A stretch of DNA of 5,455 nucleotides, taken from contig JAKAVX010000089.1 of NCBI GenBank assembly GCA_021827465.1, positions 2,830-8,284 of the forward strand, in the 5' to 3' direction. Made by a program: the position numbers and the translations under genes. This DNA comes from Deltaproteobacteria bacterium (GTDB lineage: Bacteria > Desulfobacterota_B > Binatia > Binatales > Binataceae). This document shows positions 1 through 5,354 of the stretch, in pieces; position 1 is the first letter of the stretch, and each line of letters opens with the position of its first letter. The notes below the pieces were generated by a model. The model was not told the DNA's origin, searched no databases, and saw nothing but the letters and a program-made list of their open reading frames with translations.

Positions 1-519
1 CTGCTTCCAGTCGACCGGCGTTGCGACCGTGTACTTGTCGGTGAGCTGGAGCGAGTCGATCGCGCGCAGGATTTCCTGGAAATTGCGCCCGGTGCTCGCC
101 GGGTAGGTGATGATGAGCCGGATCTTCTTGTTCGGATCGATCACGAAGACGGAGCGGACGGTAAGCGTGTCGTTCCACTCCGGATGGATCATGTCGTAGA
201 GCTTCGAGACCTTCTTGTCGGCGTCGCCAAGGACCGGGAAGTTCATCTTGATGTGCTGCGTTTCCTCGATATCGCCGATCCATCGCTTGTGCGAGGCGAC
301 GTCATCGACGCTCACGCCGAGAGCCTTGACGTTGCGCTTGTCGAACTCGGGTTTGAGTCGCGCCGTCATGCCCAACTCGGTCGTGCATACCGGGGTGAAA
401 TCCTTCGGATGGGAGAACAGGATTCCCCAGCCGTTTCCGAGCCACTGATGGAAATGGATCGTGCCCTCGGTCGATTCCTGGGTGAAATCGGGAGCGATAC
501 TGCCAATGTGAAGCGCCAT
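1..519 (-). CDS. 1-Cys peroxiredoxin (Prx6-type, AhpC/TSA family), partial at the C-terminus
   Basis: This is a thiol peroxidase that reduces H2O2 and organic hydroperoxides in the cytoplasm. The 173 visible codons begin MALHIGSIAPDFTQEST, typical for the family. The peroxidatic motif DFTPVCTTE places the catalytic cysteine at residue 45, with the active-site Pro and Thr just before it. Further family marks are the GVSVDD stretch, the FPVLGDADKKV stretch, the VRSVFVIDPNKKIR strand and the TYPASTGRNFQEILRAIDSLQ segment, which contains the active-site Arg. No second cysteine is visible, so I assign the 1-Cys Prx6 subfamily. That family is normally about 210-225 residues, so roughly 40 C-terminal residues lie beyond position 1. 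The ATG at 519-517 is preceded by GGAGG (532-536, 12 nt away) and a nearer GAAGAAG purine run. There is no signal peptide. The gene appears monocistronic at its 5' end, with its own AT-rich promoter region upstream. The family call is firm; the exact reductant is unknown. Confidence 0.95.
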   Translation of the reverse strand, partial: MALHIGSIAPDFTQESTEGTIHFHQWLGNGWGILFSHPKDFTPVCTTELGMTARLKPEFDKRNVKALGVSVDDVASHKRWIGDIEETQHIKMNFPVLGDADKKVSKLYDMIHPEWNDTLTVRSVFVIDPNKKIRLIITYPASTGRNFQEILRAIDSLQLTDKYTVATPVDWKQ

Positions 520-562
520 GATCTTCTTCTGCCTCCGAATTTCTTGCGCGCCTTGCCCCGGT

Positions 563-596
563 GCTCGAGAAAACTCCCGAGCCCCTGTTTTGGGGC
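563..596 (-). other. Overlapping hairpins in the peroxiredoxin 5' leader
   Basis: On the minus strand, GCCCC (596-592) can pair with GGGGC (585-581) around a 6-nt loop. Immediately after it, GCTC-GG-GAG-TTTT-CTC-GAGC can form a 7-bp stem with a 2-nt bulge. The two stems share two bases, so they may compete. No U-run follows either stem. This is about 45-75 nt before the start codon and could be leader structure. Function is not established. Confidence 0.25.
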
Positions 597-643
597 TAAG
601 CGTCGTCAGCTTTTGGAAGCCTGCGGCGAAAGATGATAAAGCA

Positions 644-656
644 GACTTTCTAAGTC
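644..656. promoter_or_regulatory. Perfect inverted repeat GACTT-TCT-AAGTC, possible operator
   Basis: Two perfect 5-bp half-sites are separated by 3 bp. They sit directly downstream of, and touch, the candidate -10 element of the peroxiredoxin gene, where a repressor or peroxide sensor could bind. The position overlaps the expected transcription start. The repeat is short enough to occur by chance, and I recognise no known regulator's consensus in it. Confidence 0.3.
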
Positions 657-686
657 GTATATTCCTATTCCCGCTCCTTCCGTCAA
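656..686 (-). promoter_or_regulatory. Candidate sigma70-type promoter for the peroxiredoxin gene
   Basis: Read on the minus strand, a TTGACG -35-like element (681-686) is followed by a TATACG element (656-661) at 19 nt, or an overlapping AATATA (658-663) at 17 nt. It lies in the most AT-rich part of the window, between the crotonase stop and the peroxiredoxin start. It would leave a 5' leader of about 130 nt. The -35 matches the consensus well, but the -10 is only partial, so this is a moderate-to-weak call. Confidence 0.35.
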
Positions 687-722
687 TCAAGAGATAAAAA
701 CGTCTAAACCGGCCGCGCGCGC

Positions 723-1535
723 CTAGGATTTCCCGAGCTTGCCGAAATTGGGCTTGCGCTTCTCCATGAAGGCGGTCACATACTCCTTATGTTCCGCGCT
801 CACGTAGCATTTCTCCAGCGCAAAACCTTCGATCATGCTGGCGCTCTCAAGCGTGCCGTCGAGTGCTTCGTAAAGCGCGCGCCGGGTTAAGGCAAGCGAC
901 GTGGGCGAACACTGGAGCATCTCGCCCGCTATCTCCCGCGCCGCCCGCATCGCCTCTCCCGCGGGCGCAACCCGGCTCAGCAGCCCCATCGCAAGACATT
1001 CCTGCGCCGAGTACTGCCGCCCGGTGAGCATCATCTCGGCCGTGCGCGAAAGCCCGATAAGCCGCGGCATCAGGTAGGTCGATCCGAGCTCGCTCATCAG
1101 TCCGACGCGCCCGAAAATCACGCCGAGCTTCGCGTTGTCGGACGCGATCCGCACGTCGCACAGAAGCGTCATCGTAAGGCCCACGCCAAGCGCGTAACCG
1201 TTGATCGCCGCGATCGTCGGCTTCGACAGGTTACGCATCAGGACCGGCAGCGAGACCGTCATGCGGCGGCGATCCGAGAACTCGCCTTCACCCTCGCCGC
1301 CACGCGCTTTGATATCGCGCGCGAAACCGCCGATATCCGCGCCGGCGCAGAAGGCGCGATCGCCCGCGCCGGTCAGGATTATCACCCGCACGTCGGAATC
1401 CGCGTCCGCCCGCAGCATCGTCTCGCCGATCTCCTGGCCCATCGTCGCGGTAAAGGCGTTCATCTTGGAGGGTCGGTTGAGAGTGATCGTCGCGATCTCG
1501 TCCGCGACTTCGTAGAGCACTGTTTCGTAAGCCAT
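723..1535 (-). CDS. Enoyl-CoA hydratase/isomerase (crotonase) family protein, isomerase-like active site
   Basis: This 270-residue protein is of normal length for a single-domain crotonase acting on CoA thioesters in the cytoplasm, for example in beta-oxidation or degradation of unusual acids. I start it at MAYETVLYEV because GAGGA (1543-1547) sits 7 nt upstream; the longer open frame up to 1910 is Arg-rich and not protein-like. Visible family marks are ITLNRPSKMNAF (about 17-28), the oxyanion-hole FCAGAD (62-67), KPTIAAINGYALGVGL (105-120) for the second oxyanion contact, and the C-terminal trimerisation helix. The two hydratase glutamates (E144/E164 in the rat enzyme) correspond by eye to Thr121 and Phe141. 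An acidic residue, Glu149, lies at the SELGSTY motif, where delta3-delta2-enoyl-CoA isomerases (ECI2/yeast Eci1) and PaaG-type isomerases carry theirs. I therefore favour an isomerase or related activity over hydration. It lies 91 bp downstream of a tiny basic-protein gene on the same strand. Confidence 0.92.
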   Translation of the reverse strand: MAYETVLYEVADEIATITLNRPSKMNAFTATMGQEIGETMLRADADSDVRVIILTGAGDRAFCAGADIGGFARDIKARGGEGEGEFSDRRRMTVSLPVLMRNLSKPTIAAINGYALGVGLTMTLLCDVRIASDNAKLGVIFGRVGLMSELGSTYLMPRLIGLSRTAEMMLTGRQYSAQECLAMGLLSRVAPAGEAMRAAREIAGEMLQCSPTSLALTRRALYEALDGTLESASMIEGFALEKCYVSAEHKEYVTAFMEKRKPNFGKLGKS

Positions 1536-1580
1536 CGCTGAATCCTCAGGACCGGCAAATCGGTTCCCGGACCGTTGAAG

Positions 1581-1601
1581 CGGACGCCAAACCGGCGTCC
1601 G
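1581..1601 (-). other. Perfect 8-bp hairpin between the small basic gene and the crotonase
   Basis: CGGACGCC (1581-1588) and GGCGTCCG (1594-1601) form a perfect stem around a 5-nt loop. The hairpin lies in the 91-bp gap between two same-strand genes. No U-tract follows on either strand, so it is not a standard intrinsic terminator. A processing/stability hairpin or partial attenuator is possible. The structure is certain as a sequence pattern; the function is inferred. Confidence 0.45.
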
Positions 1602-1626
1602 AGCCATCGTTGGAAGGGCGCCGTCG

Positions 1627-1734
1627 TCAGGCGCGCTTCTTTTTCTGTTTGCGCGCCTCGCGGGTTTTGGCCTTGAGCCGCTTCTCACGCCGCTTACGGC
1701 GCCGCCTGAGTTCGCGTTGTCTTTCGGTTCCCAT
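1627..1734 (-). CDS. Small highly basic protein, 35 residues, unknown function
   Basis: This ORF of 35 codons plus TGA begins MGTERQRELRRRRKRREK and ends in QKKKRA. About 20 of the 35 residues are Arg or Lys, and there are no aromatic residues, no Cys and no hydrophobic core. AGGAG (1739-1743) precedes the ATG by 4 nt, a strong though tightly spaced Shine-Dalgarno site. It lies 91 bp upstream of the crotonase on the same strand and downstream of a candidate promoter, so the two could be cotranscribed. The composition suggests an RNA-, ribosome- or DNA-binding micro-protein, or a single charged helix. The opening resembles, from memory, small conserved bacterial proteins of the ERxRELRRRR type (possibly the DUF6800 kind). 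I cannot confirm that here. The start context and the protein-like acid/base patterning argue against chance. Confidence 0.6.
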   Translation of the reverse strand: MGTERQRELRRRRKRREKRLKAKTREARKQKKKRA

Positions 1735-1853
1735 CGGTCTCCTGTTTGCGCGTCCAGTGAAACAGTGAAAGCTTGCGCTCCACTTTCGCGCCGGTTTGAG
1801 GTTAATGCCGCTCGGCGTCGAGCCCGGACGCCATTTGACGGAGATCGTTTTTC

Positions 1854-1882
1854 GACATAGACGGCACGCTCGCCACGGTCAA
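1854..1882 (-). promoter_or_regulatory. Candidate promoter for the basic micro-protein/crotonase unit
   Basis: On the minus strand, TTGACC (1877-1882; five of six -35 consensus bases) is followed 17 nt later by TATGTC (1854-1859). The spacing is ideal but the -10 is weak. It would give a leader of roughly 110 nt before the micro-protein ATG at 1734. It lies immediately next to the inverted repeat at 1884-1918. Confidence 0.35.
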
Positions 1883-1883
1883 G

Positions 1884-1918
1884 CTTGAAACGATCATATC
1901 TCGCGCCCAAGTTTCAAG
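1884..1918. repeat. Perfect inverted repeat CTTGAAAC-N19-GTTTCAAG
   Basis: Two perfect 8-bp arms, 1884-1891 and 1911-1918, are separated by 19 nt, so arm centres are about 27 bp apart. They lie just upstream of the candidate minus-strand -35 and in the middle of the divergent intergenic region. The layout suits a regulator binding two sites or a divergent operator. The arms contain TTGAAA on both strands, so they might also be read as -35 elements, although no good -10 sits at the right distance. I do not recognise the regulator. Confidence 0.45.
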
Positions 1919-2090
1919 GCCGGTTCGAGTATAGTGAGGCGCAAGGTTCTTTGGCCAACCGCCGGGCCGGCGGCGACGGGTCGGGACCGTCGCCCGGCAT
2001 GAGGACGCCGTTGCTCGCCCAGACCTTTTGCAGTTGCGGGTAATCGATGAAGCCGTGCGCGGCGTGCTTGATGCGACGGTGCGATGCGGA
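1914..2090 (-). pseudogene. Possible gene remnant, 58-codon open frame without a start
   Basis: On the minus strand, the frame runs from just after a TAG (2091-2093) to a TGA (1914-1916). Its product includes GFIDYPQLQKVWASNGVLM followed by a PGDGPDPSPPA segment. It has mixed hydrophobic, aromatic and charged residues and strong G/C third positions, unlike the Arg-rich shadow frames beside it. There is no ATG before residue 29 or so, and no Shine-Dalgarno site. It may be the decayed C-terminal end of a gene lost between the crotonase unit and the hydrolase. I do not recognise the family, and a chance frame in GC-rich DNA remains possible. Confidence 0.25.
1959..1994 (+). other. Two tandem GC-rich hairpins upstream of the hydrolase
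   Basis: The first is CCGCC (1959-1963) pairing with GGCGG (1969-1973) around GGGCC. The second is GGCGACGG (1972-1979) pairing with CCGTCGCC (1987-1994), a perfect 8-bp stem with a 7-nt loop. They share two bases, so they are mutually exclusive or compete at the junction. They sit about 120-155 nt before the hydrolase ATG and would be in its leader if transcription starts near 1940. No U-run follows. Confidence 0.35.
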
Positions 2091-2116
2091 CTACAAGCGA
2101 ACCGGGAGATCCTGCC

Positions 2117-3862
2117 ATGCCGCGAATCATCGTCGAAAAAGATGTCCAGGTCGCGATGCGCGACGGTTGCGTCCTGCGCGCCGACCTCTATCGGGCCGAC
2201 ACACCCGAGCGCCTTCCGGTGATCATCAACCGAACGCCCTACAACAAGGCCCTTCCGATGGTCTTCGCGCTCACGCTCGACGTGATGCGGATGGCGGGCG
2301 CGGGCTACAACGTGCTGGTCCAGGATTGCCGCGGGCGCTTCGCGTCCGACGGCGTGTTCAACTGCTTCACCGACGAGACGCGCGACGGCTACGATACCGT
2401 CGAATGGGCGGCCGCGCAGCCGTGGTCGGACGGCAACGTCGGGATGTACGGCGCGTCGTACATGGGAGCGACGCAGTGGCTCGCCGCGGCGCTTCGGCCG
2501 CCTCATCTGAAGGCTATCGCGCCCGCGATCACCGCGAGCGACTACCATGACGGATGGACCTACCAGGGCGGCGCGTTCGCGCTGTTCTTCAACGTAAGCT
2601 GGACGATGGCGGCGCTGGCGCCGCCGCGCCTTCTGCGCGAACGCGAGGAGCGGCCCGGCGACCAGGCGGTGCTCAAGGAACTCGGCGCGGTGATGTCGTC
2701 GGTCGACACGATGCGCCAATCGATGGAGTTCCTGCCGCTTAAGAAATTTCCGATGTTCCGCACCGGTGCGCCGTACTTCTTCGACTGGCTCGCCCATCCC
2801 GCCCACGACGATTACTGGAAAAGCCTCTGTATCGAGGAGAATCACTCGAAGATCGACGTACCCGCGCTCAATATCGGCGGATGGTACGACATCTTCCAGG
2901 GCGGGACGATTCGTAATTTTCTCGGGATGCGCGCGCGCGGCGCAAGCCAGGCCGCCCGCAACGGCCAGCGGCTCATCGTCGGCCCGTGGCATCATACGCT
3001 CCCGCTCTCGAACCTGGTCGGCAACGTCGATTTCGGGCTGGCAAGCAATCCGCTCTCGATCGACTACGAAGGTATCCACATCAAGTGGTTCGACCGCTGG
3101 CTCAAGGGCAAATCCGACGACGCGGAATCGCCCGTCAGGCTCTTCGTGATGGGAACCAATCAATGGCGCGACGAAAAGGAATGGCCGCCCGCCGGCACCG
3201 AGTTCCGCCGCTTCTATCTGCATAGCTGCGGCCGCGCCAACAGTGCCGCCGGCGACGGCGCGCTTTCGGCAGAAGCGCCGGGAGACGAGCCCGCCGACGC
3301 GTACGTTTACAATCCGCTCGATCCCACGCCGACGATGGGCGGCGGACTATGCTGCTACGCGGGCGCGCTTCAGGGCGGAGCATGGGATCAGCGCGAGGTC
3401 GAGCGCCGCGCCGACGTGCTCGTTTATTCGACCGAGGCGCTCGCCGAGGACGTCGAAGTGACCGGGCCGATTACGCTGACGCTTTACGCGGCGTCATCCG
3501 CGCCCGATACCGATTTCACCGCGAAGCTGGTCGACGTGGGCCCGTGCGGATTCGCGCGCAACCTGACGGACGGCATAATCCGCGCGCGCTTTCGCGAGTC
3601 GTACTCGCACGAGAAGATGCTCGTGCCCGGCGAGGTTGACTGCTTCACGATCGACCTGTGGTCAACCTCGAACGTGTTCAAGGCGGGCCATCGGATACGC
3701 CTGGAGGTGAGTTCGAGCAACTTTCCGCGCTTCGATCGCAACCCGAACACGGGACATCCGCTGTTCACCGACGCCGAAGTGTGTCCCGCGATGCAGACCG
3801 TGATGCATAACCGCGGCTATCCGTCGCATCTGATGCTGCCGATCGTGCCGATTCGCCGATGA
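2117..3862 (+). CDS. CocE/NonD family serine hydrolase (X-Pro dipeptidyl-peptidase S15 superfamily)
   Basis: This 581-residue alpha/beta-hydrolase matches the roughly 570-600-residue CocE layout. CocE-type enzymes cleave esters such as cocaine; relatives hydrolyse acylated beta-amino esters, amides or glutaryl-7-ACA. The ATG at 2117 has GGGAG (2104-2108) 8 nt upstream; an in-frame ATG 11 codons earlier has no such site. Marks in order are the N-terminal VAMRDGCVLRADLYR strand pair (12-26), RTPYNK with the oxyanion Tyr42, DCRGRFASDG (70-79), the nucleophile elbow GASYMG with Ser114, a helical cap (about 145-240), GGWYDIF with the acid Asp258, GPWHHT with the catalytic His (His293 by alignment to the GPWSH of CocE), and the C-terminal jelly-roll domain (about 365-581) with VTGPITLTLYAAS and FKAGHRIRLEVSSSNFPRFDRN. 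The triad is intact. There is no signal peptide, so it is cytoplasmic. The substrate cannot be read from sequence. A SnoaL-like and a VOC gene follow on the same strand. Confidence 0.95.
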   Translation: MPRIIVEKDVQVAMRDGCVLRADLYRADTPERLPVIINRTPYNKALPMVFALTLDVMRMAGAGYNVLVQDCRGRFASDGVFNCFTDETRDGYDTVEWAAAQPWSDGNVGMYGASYMGATQWLAAALRPPHLKAIAPAITASDYHDGWTYQGGAFALFFNVSWTMAALAPPRLLREREERPGDQAVLKELGAVMSSVDTMRQSMEFLPLKKFPMFRTGAPYFFDWLAHPAHDDYWKSLCIEENHSKIDVPALNIGGWYDIFQGGTIRNFLGMRARGASQAARNGQRLIVGPWHHTLPLSNLVGNVDFGLASNPLSIDYEGIHIKWFDRWLKGKSDDAESPVRLFVMGTNQWRDEKEWPPAGTEFRRFYLHSCGRANSAAGDGALSAEAPGDEPADAYVYNPLDPTPTMGGGLCCYAGALQGGAWDQREVERRADVLVYSTEALAEDVEVTGPITLTLYAASSAPDTDFTAKLVDVGPCGFARNLTDGIIRARFRESYSHEKMLVPGEVDCFTIDLWSTSNVFKAGHRIRLEVSSSNFPRFDRNPNTGHPLFTDAEVCPAMQTVMHNRGYPSHLMLPIVPIRR

Positions 3863-3894
3863 GGCTTGGGCAGCGGCGGCCGTGCGAAGATGCG

Positions 3895-3919
3895 ACCCGG
3901 CGGAAATCCGCGTGCGGGT
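3895..3919 (+). other. Bulged hairpin in the hydrolase-SnoaL gap
   Basis: An outer stem ACCCG/CGGGT (3895-3899 with 3915-3919) encloses an inner GCGG-AAAT-CCGC stem, with a 3-nt bulge (GTG) on the 3' side. It begins about 33 nt after the hydrolase stop codon. No U-tract follows, so it is not a classical terminator. It could protect or process the transcript end in the 135-bp gap. Confidence 0.3.
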
Positions 3920-3997
3920 TGGCGATGCACTCCCGCGCGGACTAGGCTTGGAGCGTAGCCGCTGGATATCGCTGGCGCGGCGGTCCATCATTTCACG

Positions 3998-4411
3998 ATG
4001 GCAGACGAGCAGGACGTCCTCGACGCGAATCGGTCCTTCTACGACGCCTTCGAAAGCCTCGAAATCGAGCGCATGGAGAAGGTCTGGCTCTCGGAACCGC
4101 GCATCGTGTGCATCCATCCCGGATGGCGCAAGCTCGCGGGATGGGGCCCGATAATGACCAGTTGGGAACGCATCTTCCAAAACGTCTTCGGGATGGAGTT
4201 CGAGCTCGGCCCCGCCAACGTGTTCATCGGCAAGAACCTCGCCGTCGTGGTGGTCGAGGAAAGCCTGACGCAGCACGGATACGACGGCAAAATCCGCATG
4301 CAGGTGCTCGCGACCAACGTCTTCGAGCGCGTGGGCGACAAGTGGATGATGGTGCTTCATCACGGCTCGCCGGTGATAGCGCCGGCGGGTTCGGAGCCGC
4401 AGCTTCAATAA
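3998..4411 (+). CDS. SnoaL-like / NTF2-superfamily small protein
   Basis: This 137-residue protein has the cone-shaped alpha+beta-barrel pattern of the SnoaL_3/DUF4440-like group. An N-terminal helix pair (DVLDANRSFYDAFESLEIERM) is followed by VCIHPGW (37-43), GWGPIMTSWERIF (48-60), a strand with VVVVEES (83-89), ATNVFERVGDKWMMVLHHGSP (105-125) and a short tail. HPGW near residue 40, GW-x-x-I-x-x-SW and the terminal HHxSP are recurrent in this subgroup. His40, His121 and His122 line the expected pocket. Members include cyclases, isomerases and many ligand-binding proteins of unknown role, so no reaction is assigned. The ATG at 3998 has no clear Shine-Dalgarno site. No better in-frame start exists upstream of the conserved helix. 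It follows the hydrolase by 135 bp and precedes the VOC gene by 27 bp. Confidence 0.88.
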   Translation: MADEQDVLDANRSFYDAFESLEIERMEKVWLSEPRIVCIHPGWRKLAGWGPIMTSWERIFQNVFGMEFELGPANVFIGKNLAVVVVEESLTQHGYDGKIRMQVLATNVFERVGDKWMMVLHHGSPVIAPAGSEPQLQ

Positions 4412-4438
4412 CAGACGCGTGACGGGGGCACGGCGGCG

Positions 4439-5320
4439 ATGCTCAAGCGGGTGGACAGGGTTCAAATCGCGGTCGGCGAACGTGACGCGGCCGAAAGCGC
4501 GGTCGCGGAAATCTTCGGGGCGGAGGTTCTGCGCCGCGACGAAGTCGCACATCTTGCGGCCGCGCGCACCACGATGCAGGCCGGGACGAGTCTGTTCGAA
4601 ATTCTCGTGCCCGACGGTCCGGGCCCGGTCGAAGAGTTCGTTGGCAAATGGGGCAGCGGGCTTTTCGGCGCGGGCTTCTCGGTCGCCGACCTCGAGCAGA
4701 CAGCCGCATATCTTGGCGAAAACGAAATCGGCTTCAAGCGCGCGACGGGCCAACTCTTTCTCGATAGCGACGCGACATTCGGACTCAATGCGGTGATCAG
4801 CGTTCATCACGAGCGCGCGCCACTCGGCGCTATCAAGCGGGTCTACGAAGTGACCAACGTGGTCGGCGACTGGCGCGCCGCGTCGGATCGATACGCGAAA
4901 ATCTTCGCGCTCGATTCCTCGAAGTTCTCCCCGATAACCAGCAAGGATTTCGGTTACACGGGAACGCTTACGATGTTCGATCCGCCGGCGCGGCTGGATC
5001 GGATCGAAATCGCCGAGATTACCGATTACAACGGCGCGATGGGCCGCTTTCACAAAAAGCGCGGCGACTCGCTCTACATGTTCTTCGTCGAGACCGACGA
5101 CGTCGAAGCGCTCGCGAAACGCCTCGACGCGCGCGGCGGACGATACGCCGCCTGGCTTCGCGACGAGGCGGGCCTCGCCGAACTTTTCATTCATCCGAGC
5201 GCGTTTCTCGGCGTCCTGGTCGGAGTGAGCCGCACCGAGCAGGCGTGGCTATGGTCGGGTGAACCGGAGCGCGCCCGCCGCGCCACCGAGCGCCTCGCCC
5301 AGCGCAAACCCGCCGGCTAA
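4439..5320 (+). CDS. Two-module VOC (glyoxalase/methylmalonyl-CoA-epimerase fold) protein without canonical metal ligands
   Basis: This 293-residue cytoplasmic protein has two vicinal-oxygen-chelate modules, about residues 1-125 and 131-265, followed by a charged Arg/Ala-rich tail. Module 1 opens VDRVQIAVGERDAAE and has SLFEILVPDGPGPVEEF. Module 2 opens IKRVYEVTNVVGDW and ends with GRFHKKRGDSLYMFFVETDDVEAL then LFIHPSAFLGVLVGV, which matches the second half of methylmalonyl-CoA epimerases. The epimerase ligand positions look replaced: first-strand His is Arg7 or Arg134, the GxHH position is Tyr213/Met214, and the final-strand Glu is Gly262. The fold call is firm, but I would not call it an epimerase or glyoxalase. 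GGGGG and GGCGG purine-rich stretches precede the ATG, and the 27-bp gap suggests cotranscription with the SnoaL-like gene. It ends with tandem stops TAA TAG. Confidence 0.88.
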   Translation: MLKRVDRVQIAVGERDAAESAVAEIFGAEVLRRDEVAHLAAARTTMQAGTSLFEILVPDGPGPVEEFVGKWGSGLFGAGFSVADLEQTAAYLGENEIGFKRATGQLFLDSDATFGLNAVISVHHERAPLGAIKRVYEVTNVVGDWRAASDRYAKIFALDSSKFSPITSKDFGYTGTLTMFDPPARLDRIEIAEITDYNGAMGRFHKKRGDSLYMFFVETDDVEALAKRLDARGGRYAAWLRDEAGLAELFIHPSAFLGVLVGVSRTEQAWLWSGEPERARRATERLAQRKPAG

Positions 5321-5354
5321 TAGCGCAAGATCGGTAATCGTCGCATTGGGTGGA

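Larger units (their letters stand above)
1735..2116. other. Divergent control region between the micro-protein/crotonase unit and the hydrolase
   Basis: These 382 bp separate genes transcribed away from each other. From left to right they hold the micro-protein leader, a candidate minus-strand promoter (1854-1882), an 8-bp inverted repeat (1884-1918), a lone TATAGT that could be a plus-strand -10 (1930-1935, no convincing -35), two GC-rich hairpins (1959-1994) and the hydrolase ribosome-binding site (GGGAG, 2104-2108). A start-less minus-strand open frame covers 1914-2090. Nothing here supports a full-length gene. Confidence 0.5.

Noticed and set aside
184..636. Plus-strand 150-codon frame over the left end
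   Set aside because: It is antisense to the peroxiredoxin, whose PVCTTE motif and strand pattern are unmistakable.
1802..1894. Short minus-strand peptide ending MSKNDLRQMASGLDAERH
   Set aside because: No ribosome-binding site precedes either ATG. One start codon falls inside the candidate -10 element and the sequence resembles nothing known.
1536..1910. 125-residue N-terminal extension of the crotonase
   Set aside because: The extension is Arg-rich and without family similarity. A good GAGGA site lies 7 nt before the internal ATG at 1535, and crotonases start at that point. The region overlaps the micro-protein gene.
2084..2116. 11-codon upstream start for the hydrolase
   Set aside because: No Shine-Dalgarno site precedes it, whereas GGGAG lies 8 nt before the ATG at 2117, and the conserved N-terminus begins there.
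1802..3223. Long minus-strand open frame of 473 codons
   Set aside because: It is antisense to the hydrolase, which has an intact catalytic triad and conserved motifs. The antisense product is rich in Arg, Asp, His and Val, with no recognisable domain, as expected for shadows of GC-rich genes.
3662..5194. Long minus-strand open frame of 510 codons
   Set aside because: It runs antisense through the hydrolase end, the SnoaL-like gene and the VOC gene, all supported by family motifs. Its composition is that of a mirror frame and it crosses two gene boundaries.
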